Shown: positions 1 to 4,686 of the stretch, piece after piece
Position numbering within the stretch: position 1 is the stretch's first letter
Layout: every line of letters starts with the position of its first letter
From: Acidimicrobiaceae bacterium
GTDB taxonomy: Bacteria > Actinomycetota > Acidimicrobiia > Acidimicrobiales > RAAP-2
Assembly: GCA_003157945.1 (NCBI GenBank)
Contig: PMFY01000464.1
Span: 1,125-6,757 of the forward strand
Length of the DNA stretch: 5,633 bases
Direction: 5' to 3'
Program-made: the position numbers and the translations under genes
Notes under the pieces: generated by a model
Databases searched by the model: none
Told to the model about the DNA's origin: nothing
The model's input: the letters and a program-made list of their open reading frames with translations, nothing else

Positions 1-80
1 TCGCCTTCTTCGCCTCGGACCGCGCCAAGGCCGTGACCGGCCAGTACCTGCTGGTCAACTCCGGCGAGATGTTCCGGTGA
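1..80 (+). CDS. C-terminal end of a short-chain dehydrogenase/reductase (partial)
   Basis: Only the last 25 codons are in the window, read from base 3 to the TGA at 78-80; the gene begins off the left edge. The tail reads ...FFASDRAKAVTGQYLLVNSG..., which matches the usual end of classical SDR enzymes (a 'FLASD.A..VTGQ.L.VDGG' pattern): the loop before the last helix, the VTGQ strand and the closing glycine. The usual Asp of the VDGG motif is Asn here. The catalytic region and cofactor loop are not visible, so substrate and NAD/NADP preference cannot be judged. Its stop overlaps the next gene's GTG start by four bases (GTGA), so the two are very likely in one operon and translationally coupled. 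The SDR assignment rests on this short tail and is good but not certain. Confidence 0.72.
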   Translation, partial: AFFASDRAKAVTGQYLLVNSGEMFR

Positions 81-1153
81 GCGCTCCCAAGCGGGTCGTC
101 GTCTGGGGCACCGGATTCGTCGGCAAGATGGTCATCCCCGAGATCCTGGCGCATCCGGGGTTCGAGCTGGTCGGTGTCGGGGTGGCGGATCCGGGCAAGG
201 TCGGCCGGGACGTCGGCGAGATCTGCGGTATCGGGCCCGTCGGCCTGGCCGCCACCGACGACATCGACGCCCTGATCGCCCTGGCCCCCGACGCGCTCGT
301 GCACTACGGACCGACGGCGGCCAAGGCGGACGTGAACATCGCCCAGATGGGCGCCTTCCTGCGGGCCGGCATCGACGTCTGCTCGACCGCCATGACCCCC
401 TGGGTCTGGCCCCACATGGCCCAGAACCCGCCGTCGTGGATCGACCCCATCACCGAGGCGTGCCGGGAGGGCGGGGCGTCGTGCTTCACGACGGGCATCG
501 ACCCCGGGTTCGCCAACGACCTCTTCCCCATGACCCTGATGGGCCTGTGCAGCGAGGTCCGCCAGGTCCGGGCCCTCGAGATCCTCGACTACATCAACTA
601 CGAGGGCGACTACGAGGTGGAGATGGGGATCGGCATGCCGCCGGACTACGTCCCCATGCTCGAGCACACCGAGATCCTGGCCATGTCCTGGGGCGGCACC
701 GTCCCGATGATGGCCCACGCCCTCGGGGTGGAGCTCGAGGGGATCACCTCCACCTGGGAGAAGTGGGTGACGCCCACGGCCATCACCACGGCCAAGGGGA
801 TCATCGAGCCCGGCAACGTGGCGGCCATCCGGTTCACGATCAACGGCATCGTCGACGGCAAGCCCCGCATCTGCCTCGAGCACGTCAACCGGGTCGGCCA
901 GGACGCCGCGCCGGACTGGCCGCGCGGCAACGACAACGACGTCTACCGGGTGGTCATCGACGGCACCCCGTCGATCACGCAGGAGACGGCCTTCCGGTTC
1001 ACCGACGGCTCGGGACGCGACGCCGCCGCCGCGGGGTGTCTGGCCACCGGCCTGCGGGCGCTCAACGCGGTGCCCTACGTGAACGAGCTGCCGGCCGGCT
1101 GGGTCACCGCCCTCGACCTCCCGCTCATCCCGGGGGTCGGCACCGTCCGCTGA
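77..1153 (+). CDS. Dihydrodipicolinate reductase-like / 2,4-diaminopentanoate dehydrogenase-like NAD(P)-dependent oxidoreductase
   Basis: A 358-residue protein with an N-terminal Rossmann fold: strand KRVVVWG leads into the dinucleotide-binding GxGxxG at residues 11-16 (GTGFVG). A GRDVGEICG segment at 43-51 resembles the 'GkDaGelaG' block of the DapB-like family. The middle carries a GIDPGF stretch near residues 140-145, and the C-terminal half resembles the domain of 2,4-diaminopentanoate dehydrogenases. Actinobacteria have many such paralogs, usually annotated as dihydrodipicolinate reductase or NAD(P)H-dependent amine dehydrogenase family, and most have no known substrate. It is unlikely to be the lysine-pathway DapB, which is about 100 residues shorter. 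The GTG start is chosen because the Rossmann strand begins at residue 6 and because it overlaps the upstream SDR stop as GTGA. No signal peptide or membrane segment is seen, so it is probably cytoplasmic. The fold is confident; the reaction is inferred. Confidence 0.88.
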   Translation: MSAPKRVVVWGTGFVGKMVIPEILAHPGFELVGVGVADPGKVGRDVGEICGIGPVGLAATDDIDALIALAPDALVHYGPTAAKADVNIAQMGAFLRAGIDVCSTAMTPWVWPHMAQNPPSWIDPITEACREGGASCFTTGIDPGFANDLFPMTLMGLCSEVRQVRALEILDYINYEGDYEVEMGIGMPPDYVPMLEHTEILAMSWGGTVPMMAHALGVELEGITSTWEKWVTPTAITTAKGIIEPGNVAAIRFTINGIVDGKPRICLEHVNRVGQDAAPDWPRGNDNDVYRVVIDGTPSITQETAFRFTDGSGRDAAAAGCLATGLRALNAVPYVNELPAGWVTALDLPLIPGVGTVR

Positions 1154-1169
1154 CGCACCGATACGCCCC

Positions 1170-1192
1170 CGGGGCCGCCGTTGACGGCCCCG
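1170..1192 (+). terminator. GC stem-loop in the gap between the oxidoreductase and SnoaL-like genes
   Basis: Bases 1170-1177 (CGGGGCCG) pair perfectly with 1185-1192 (CGGCCCCG), giving an 8-bp all-GC stem with a 7-base loop, CCGTTGA. It lies 17 bases after the oxidoreductase stop and 14 bases before the next gene's ribosome binding site. No T-run follows, so it is not a classical intrinsic terminator. It could be a T-less terminator as proposed for actinobacteria, an attenuator, or an mRNA 3'-end stabiliser that lets the two genes be expressed at different levels. The stem is plain in the sequence; its role is not. Confidence 0.4.
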
Positions 1193-1206
1193 TCCGACCA
1201 CAGACC

Positions 1207-1211
1207 AGGAG
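1207..1211 (+). promoter_or_regulatory. Ribosome binding site of the SnoaL-like gene
   Basis: AGGAG lies five bases before the ATG at 1217. This good Shine-Dalgarno match settles the start in favour of this ATG over the in-frame TTG at 1181, which lies inside the stem-loop and has no comparable site. Confidence 0.8.
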
Positions 1212-1216
1212 CTGCC

Positions 1217-1711
1217 ATGACCCCCGAGGACCTCGTCGAGCTGGAGCTGATCAAACGGCTCAAGTACCGCTACCTCCGCAGCATCGACCAGAAGCTGTGG
1301 GACTCGCTCGAGTCCTGCTTCGTGCCCGAGGCGACCGCCCGCTACGGCGGCGGCCTCTACGAGTTCTCCAACCGGGACGACATCATGGAGTTCTGCCGCA
1401 CGTCCATGGGCGCCACGACGTTCCTGTCGAGCCACCGCTGCCACCACCCGGAGATCGACCTCCTCGGCGACGACGCGGCCACCGGCACCTGGGCGCTCGA
1501 GGACACCGTCATCCTCACCGACTTCGGGCTCACCATCCAGGGGGCCGCGTTCTACGAGGACCGCTACGTCAAGCGGGACGGTGAGTGGAAGATCCTCCAC
1601 ACGGGCTACAAGCGCTCGTTCGAGGAGCTGATCCCCCGGGCCTCCATCGCCGGGATCAAGCTGACGGCCGAGTGGTGGGCCACGGACGGACGCTCGAACC
1701 TCGGCGCCTGA
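1217..1711 (+). CDS. SnoaL-like (NTF2-fold) domain protein
   Basis: A 164-residue protein that is essentially one SnoaL-like domain of the SnoaL_4 type. The N-terminal helix has the family pattern LKYRYLRSIDQKLWDSL at residues 15-31 (Tyr17, Tyr19, Asp24, Trp28). A SHRCHHPEI segment lies at 72-80, and the end of the domain carries the characteristic WKILHTGYKRSFEE. Members of this cone-shaped alpha+beta fold act as cyclases, dehydratases, isomerases or hydroxylase partners, or simply bind small hydrophobic ligands. Asp24 and the histidines at 73-77 are plausible pocket residues by analogy with scytalone dehydratase-like relatives; this is inference. It is probably cytoplasmic. It follows the oxidoreductase on the same strand after 63 bases, so the two may share a transcript and a pathway. 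Family assignment is strong; the specific activity is unknown. Confidence 0.88.
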   Translation: MTPEDLVELELIKRLKYRYLRSIDQKLWDSLESCFVPEATARYGGGLYEFSNRDDIMEFCRTSMGATTFLSSHRCHHPEIDLLGDDAATGTWALEDTVILTDFGLTIQGAAFYEDRYVKRDGEWKILHTGYKRSFEELIPRASIAGIKLTAEWWATDGRSNLGA

Positions 1712-1715
1712 CGCC

Positions 1716-1748
1716 CGGGCGGGCGCCCCTCCCCGACCGGCCCGTCCG
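1716..1748 (+). terminator. Possible terminator hairpin between convergent genes
   Basis: The 45-base gap between the SnoaL-like stop and the stop of the opposite-strand SDR can fold, as + strand RNA, into a 9-bp stem: CGGGCGGGC at 1716-1724 with GCCCGTCCG at 1740-1748, including one G-U pair, around a 15-base loop. No T-run follows on either strand. Its place between two converging genes suits transcription termination, but random pairing is common at this GC content. On the opposite strand the G-U pair becomes an A-C mismatch, so it would work better for the + strand operon. Confidence 0.3.
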
Positions 1749-1756
1749 CTCCGGCC

Positions 1757-2512
1757 CTACGAGAGGGTGGCGCCGTCCACCCGGATGTCCGCCCCGTTCA
1801 TGTGCGAGGCCTCGTCCGACGCCACGTAGGCGATCGTGGCCGCGATCCCCTCGGGGGTGCCGAACGCCCCGAGCGGCATCACCCGGTTGATGAGTTTGGG
1901 ATTCGCCCCCTCCGGCACCGAGAAGGAGGCGGTGATGGGCGTGTCGATGGCGCCGGGGCTGACGCTGTTGCAGCGCACGCCGGCCTTGGCGTACTCGACG
2001 GCCAGCTCGCGGGTCATGGCCAGCACGCCGCCTTTCGAGGCCGAGTAGGCCAGCGCCCAGGGCTGGCCGGCGTGGGCCGCCGTCGAGGCGATGTTGACGA
2101 TGTTCCCCCGGCTGGCCAGCAGGTGCGGCAGCGACTCCCGGCACATCAGGAAGGTGCCGGTCAGGTTGATGGTGATCAGGCGGTTCCACTCGTCCAGGGT
2201 CAGCTCGTGCGAGTGGCCGAACGACAGCACGCCCGCCACGTTGACGACCACGTCGAGCGAGCCGAGGGCGTCCACGGCTCCCGACACGATGGACCGGACC
2301 CCGTCCTCGGTGGACACGTCCCCGGGCCGGGCCAGGATCGAGCCGGCCAGCCCCGTCGCCCCGTCCGCCACGGCGGCGAGCGCCTCGGCGTTGACGTCGA
2401 CGGCGACGACCGCCGCGCCCTCGTCGGCGAGCCGGAGGGCGGTCGACCGCCCGATCCCCGACGCGCCGCCCGTCACCAGTACGTGCTTCCCGTTGAATCG
2501 CTCCAGAACCAT
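1757..2512 (-). CDS. Classical short-chain dehydrogenase/reductase (SDR family oxidoreductase)
   Basis: A 251-residue protein of normal length for a classical SDR. It has the cofactor motif TGGASGIG at residues 14-21, Asp39 at the end of the second strand (usually favouring NAD(H) over NADP(H)), Asp65-Val66 contacting the adenine ring, NVAG at 91-94 (a frequent variant of NNAG), and the full tetrad Asn116, Ser143, Tyr156, Lys160 within YSASK. The end, ADIRVDGATLS, is the usual SDR C-terminus. It should oxidise an alcohol or reduce a ketone; the substrate cannot be read from the sequence. The ATG at 2512 is chosen because the Rossmann strand starts at residue 9 and because the low-complexity upstream extension, open to 2638, resembles no SDR N-terminus. 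It has no Shine-Dalgarno site but does have a -10-like hexamer six bases before the ATG, suggesting leaderless translation. It stands alone, convergent with the left genes and divergent from the right ones. Confidence 0.93.
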   Translation of the reverse strand: MVLERFNGKHVLVTGGASGIGRSTALRLADEGAAVVAVDVNAEALAAVADGATGLAGSILARPGDVSTEDGVRSIVSGAVDALGSLDVVVNVAGVLSFGHSHELTLDEWNRLITINLTGTFLMCRESLPHLLASRGNIVNIASTAAHAGQPWALAYSASKGGVLAMTRELAVEYAKAGVRCNSVSPGAIDTPITASFSVPEGANPKLINRVMPLGAFGTPEGIAATIAYVASDEASHMNGADIRVDGATLS

Positions 2513-2518
2513 GGCGGC

Positions 2519-2524
2519 ACTGTA
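2519..2524 (-). promoter_or_regulatory. Putative -10 element of a leaderless promoter for the SDR gene
   Basis: Read on the - strand, TACAGT fits the actinobacterial TANNNT -10 pattern and is followed by exactly six bases (GCCGCC) and then the SDR's ATG, so the expected transcription start falls on or next to the A of the ATG. The 28 bases before the ATG hold no Shine-Dalgarno-like sequence, as expected for a leaderless mRNA. No TTGACA-like -35 is seen at the usual spacing, which is common in such promoters. Confidence 0.5.
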
Positions 2525-2612
2525 GGACGGATCCCCGGGGCGAGGGGCGGGCCCGGCGCCTCCGGCGGCACCGGTGGGAACGGCCGGGGACCGACCCGTG
2601 CAAGGCTGGGCA

Positions 2613-2654
2613 CCGCCCACCGACCGCCCACCGGCCACCCTCCTCCGGCCACCC
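2613..2654. repeat. Short C-rich direct repeats in the divergent intergenic region
   Basis: CCGCCCACCG occurs at 2613-2622 and again at 2624-2633, an 11-base tandem period. CCGGCCACCC occurs at 2631-2640 and 2645-2654, 14 bases apart. They fill the 155-base gap between the divergent SDR and alpha/beta hydrolase genes, just ahead of the latter's ribosome binding site. They could be protein-binding sites or replication-slippage products of a C-rich tract. Apart from these, the -10 hexamer and the ribosome binding site, the gap holds only GC-rich sequence. From 2525 to the hydrolase start there is no TA dinucleotide, so no TANNNT promoter for the rightward genes can be placed there. Confidence 0.5.
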
Positions 2655-2658
2655 CTGC

Positions 2659-2663
2659 GAGGT
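2659..2663 (+). promoter_or_regulatory. Ribosome binding site of the alpha/beta hydrolase gene
   Basis: GAGGT lies four bases before the GTG at 2668. It supports this GTG as the start, in agreement with the protein, whose first beta-strand (HVNGVDLAYE) begins at residue 5. Confidence 0.6.
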
Positions 2664-2667
2664 CCCC

Positions 2668-3468
2668 GTGCCCACCGCCCACGTCAACGGTGTCGATCTG
2701 GCCTACGAGCTCCGGGGCGGGGGGCCGCGCCTCCTCGCCCTCCTCGGGTCCGGCATGACGCTCGCCGGGGCGCAGCCACTCCTGTCCCTCGTCGGGAAGG
2801 GGTGCACGGTACTGGCCTTCGACTACCGGGGCCTCGGGGCGAGCACGCCGTCACCCGGCCCCTACGACATGTCCACGTGCGCCACCGATGCGCTGGGCGT
2901 GCTCGACGCCGCCGGCTGGGTCACGACGCGTGTCGTCGGCGTCAGTTTCGGCGGCATGGTGGCCCAGGAGCTGGCCGTCACCGCGCCCCGCCGGGTCGAG
3001 CGCCTGGCCCTGCTGTGCACCTCGTCCGGGGGCGCCGGTGGTTCCTCCTACCCGCTGCACGAGCTCGAGGACCTCGACCCCGACGCCCGGGCGGCGGCCC
3101 GCCGGGGACTGCTCGACGACCGGTTCGACGACGCCTGGCTCGCCGGCCATCCGGGGGACCGGGCCCTCGTCGAGCTGCTGGACGGGCGCGACGCCGACGA
3201 CGACCCCGTGGCCGTCGCCGGCCGGCGGGCCCAGCTCGCCGCCCGGTGGGGCCATGACGTGTGGGACCGGCTCGGCGCCATCGCCTGTCCCACGCTGGTG
3301 GCGGGTGGGCGCTACGACCCGATCGCCCCGATGGCCAACAGCGCGGCCATCGCCTCGCGCATCGCCGGTGCCGAGCTGCGCGCCTACGACGGTGGGCACG
3401 CCTTCTTCGTCCAGGACCGGGCCGCCCTGCCGGACATCATCTCGTTCCTGACCGCCGAGGGGCCGTGA
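2668..3468 (+). CDS. Alpha/beta-fold hydrolase
   Basis: A 266-residue protein of typical length for the alpha/beta hydrolase fold. It has the N-terminal strand VNGVDLAYELRG, the YRGLGAST segment at 53-60 (the family's D.RG.G.S loop), the nucleophile elbow GVSFGG at 91-96 with Ser93, the acid in GRYDPIAP (Asp217) and His244 in GGHAFF, so the Ser-Asp-His triad is complete. Residues around 120-200 form the cap region. The usual His-Gly oxyanion dipeptide after strand 3 is replaced by Leu-Gly (LLALLGSGM, 22-30). The overall look is like enol-lactone hydrolases (PcaD-like) and related esterases, but ester, lactone, epoxide or C-C bond substrates cannot be told apart. No signal peptide is seen, so it is likely cytoplasmic. 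The GTG start has a GAGGT site. Its stop overlaps the next gene by four bases, implying co-translation with the beta-lactamase-fold hydrolase. Confidence 0.92.
   Translation: MPTAHVNGVDLAYELRGGGPRLLALLGSGMTLAGAQPLLSLVGKGCTVLAFDYRGLGASTPSPGPYDMSTCATDALGVLDAAGWVTTRVVGVSFGGMVAQELAVTAPRRVERLALLCTSSGGAGGSSYPLHELEDLDPDARAAARRGLLDDRFDDAWLAGHPGDRALVELLDGRDADDDPVAVAGRRAQLAARWGHDVWDRLGAIACPTLVAGGRYDPIAPMANSAAIASRIAGAELRAYDGGHAFFVQDRAALPDIISFLTAEGP
3457..3462 (+). promoter_or_regulatory. Ribosome binding site of the serine hydrolase gene, inside the upstream coding end
   Basis: GAGGGG lies two bases before the GTG at 3465; its GAGG core ends four bases before it. It sits in the last codons of the alpha/beta hydrolase gene. 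With the GTGA overlap it supports this GTG over upstream in-frame positions, which would lie deep inside the previous gene. Confidence 0.55.
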
Positions 3469-4625
3469 CCGCCCGGAACCCCGGCGGCGACGACCCGGTC
3501 CCGGTCGACGGTCGGTGCGACGCCCGGTTCGCTGCGGTGGGCGACGCCTTCGCCGCCAACTTCGACGCGCGCGGTGAGGTCGGCGGCGCGGTGGCCGTCT
3601 TCGTCGACGGCGAGCTGGTCGTGGACCTGGTCGGCGGCTGGGCCGACGGGGACCGGACCCGCCCCTGGCGCCACGACACCCTCGTCGACGTGTACTCCGT
3701 CGGCAAGGCGTTCGTCGCCCTCCTCCTCCTGCAACTCGTCGACCAGGGCCGGCTGGGACTCGACGACCCGGTGGCGTCGGTGTGGCCCGAGTTCGCCGCC
3801 GCGGGCAAGGCCGACGCCACCGTCCGGCACTCGCTGTGCCACCGGGCCGGCGTCCCGGCCATCCGCCGGCCACTGACCGACGACGACCTCTGGGACTGGT
3901 CGACCATGGCCGGCGCGCTGGCCGCCACGGAACCCTGGTGGGAGCCGGGGACGCGCCACGCCTACCACACCAACACCTACGGCCACCTGGTCGGTGAGCA
4001 GGTGCGGCGCCTCACCGGCGACCTCCCGGGCACCCGGCTGCGGAACCTCGCCGGGGCGCTCGACGCCGACGTGTGGTGCGGCCTGCCCACCACCGAGCAG
4101 GTCCGGTGCGCCGAGGTCCTCTGGGCGCTCCCCGGGGCGCCGCCGGACATCGACGCCGACGCCCGCTCCGGTGACGAGCTGATGGTCCTCCTCGGCTACT
4201 TCAATCCGCCCGGCTACTCGTCGATGGGGGTCGTCAACACCGCAGCGTGGCGCGCCGCACAGGTGCCCTCCACCAACACCCATGCCACCGCCACCGGGGT
4301 GGCCCGGATCTACCGGGCCCTGCTGGAACCGGGGCGGCTCCTCTCGCCCGGGCTGCTGGCGGAGGCCACGTCGGCCCAGTCCACCGGCTGGTGCCCGGTC
4401 CTCGGCGAGGAGGTCACCTTCGGACTCGGGTTCAAGCCCACCTCGCCGCGCCGGCCGTTCGGACCCAACCCCACGGCCTTCGGCCACTTCGGGACCGGCG
4501 GCGCCGTGGGGTTCGCCGACCCGGAGGCCGGCGTGGCCTTCGGCTACGTCATGAACCACGTGATCCCGCGGTGGCAGAGCAGCCGGAACCGGGCCCTGGT
4601 CGACGCCCTCTACCGCTGCGTCTGA
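3465..4625 (+). CDS. Serine hydrolase of the class C beta-lactamase / esterase family
   Basis: A 386-residue protein of the beta-lactamase-like fold seen in class C beta-lactamases, EstB-type esterases and the mycobacterial Lip esterases. The nucleophile motif SxxK is SVGK at residues 78-81 (Ser78, Lys81). The supporting TVRHSLCHRAGVP segment is at 119-131. The tyrosine motif lies in PGTRHAYHTNTYGHLVGE with Tyr167. The third motif is HFG at 341-343 within GHFGTGGAVGFADPE, where true beta-lactamases have KTG. The HxG form and the lack of an N-terminal signal peptide (the start is polar, VTARNPGGDD) favour a cytoplasmic esterase or amidase over an antibiotic-resistance enzyme. The GTG at 3465 overlaps the preceding stop as GTGA, and the domain begins shortly after (residues 20-60), so longer upstream starts are rejected. 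It is probably expressed with the alpha/beta hydrolase. Its substrate is unknown. Confidence 0.9.
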   Translation: MTARNPGGDDPVPVDGRCDARFAAVGDAFAANFDARGEVGGAVAVFVDGELVVDLVGGWADGDRTRPWRHDTLVDVYSVGKAFVALLLLQLVDQGRLGLDDPVASVWPEFAAAGKADATVRHSLCHRAGVPAIRRPLTDDDLWDWSTMAGALAATEPWWEPGTRHAYHTNTYGHLVGEQVRRLTGDLPGTRLRNLAGALDADVWCGLPTTEQVRCAEVLWALPGAPPDIDADARSGDELMVLLGYFNPPGYSSMGVVNTAAWRAAQVPSTNTHATATGVARIYRALLEPGRLLSPGLLAEATSAQSTGWCPVLGEEVTFGLGFKPTSPRRPFGPNPTAFGHFGTGGAVGFADPEAGVAFGYVMNHVIPRWQSSRNRALVDALYRCV

Positions 4626-4641
4626 CCGGGCCGGTCGTCGG

Positions 4642-4667
4642 CGGCACACCCGTCTGGCAGTGTGTCG
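4642..4667 (+). terminator. Stem-loop between the serine hydrolase gene and sbcD
   Basis: CGGCACAC at 4642-4649 pairs with GTGTGTCG at 4660-4667, an 8-bp stem with one G-U pair, and the 10-base loop can add a short CC/GG pairing. It starts 17 bases after the serine hydrolase stop and ends 9 bases before the G-run of the sbcD ribosome binding site. No T-run follows. It may separate the two transcription units or affect sbcD translation. The stem is visible; the function is a guess. Confidence 0.35.
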
Positions 4668-4675
4668 GCGTGCAC

Positions 4676-4684
4676 GGGGGGAGG
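4676..4684 (+). promoter_or_regulatory. Ribosome binding site of sbcD, unusually close to the start
   Basis: GGGGGGAGG ends only two bases before the ATG at 4687. The GGAGG core is thus closer than the usual five to nine bases, although the long G-run could pair in a shifted register. The start is still firm, because the protein opens directly with the conserved MRIIHTSDWHLG of SbcD. Confidence 0.55.
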
Positions 4685-4686
4685 AC

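Noticed and set aside
1181..1216. In-frame TTG start giving the SnoaL-like protein 12 extra residues.
   Set aside because: The TTG lies in the loop of the stem-loop and has no ribosome binding site. The ATG at 1217 has AGGAG at good spacing and starts directly at the domain.
436..1584. Long + strand open frame crossing the oxidoreductase and SnoaL-like genes.
   Set aside because: Its product is Arg/Gly/Pro/His-rich low-complexity sequence without a recognisable domain. It is an out-of-frame shadow, as expected at this GC content.
2513..2638. N-terminal extension of the reverse-strand SDR.
   Set aside because: The extra 42 residues are Gly/Pro/Ala-rich and overlap the promoter-like and repeat region. 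SDR proteins normally start just before the TGxxxGIG strand, as with the ATG at 2512.
3261..3464. Upstream extension of the serine hydrolase into the alpha/beta hydrolase gene.
   Set aside because: It would overlap about 200 bases of a confidently coding gene, and its translation there is Arg-rich shadow sequence. The GTG at 3465 with the GTGA overlap is far more plausible.
3465..4625. Antibiotic-resistance (AmpC-type) beta-lactamase.
   Set aside because: SxxK is present, but there is no signal peptide and the KTG motif is replaced by HFG, which points to an esterase-type member of the family.
4624..4636. Palindrome GACCGG-G-CCGGTC at the serine hydrolase stop codon as an operator or terminator.
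   Set aside because: Short, GC-only, partly coding and with no T-run. Such palindromes are frequent by chance in this base composition.
4635..4657. DNA-damage promoter of the mycobacterial RecA-independent (PafBC) type ahead of sbcD.
   Set aside because: TCGTCGGCG is 7 of 9 to the TTGTCRGTG box, but the hexamer eight bases later is GTCTGG, not TANNNT. No LexA-type box was seen either.
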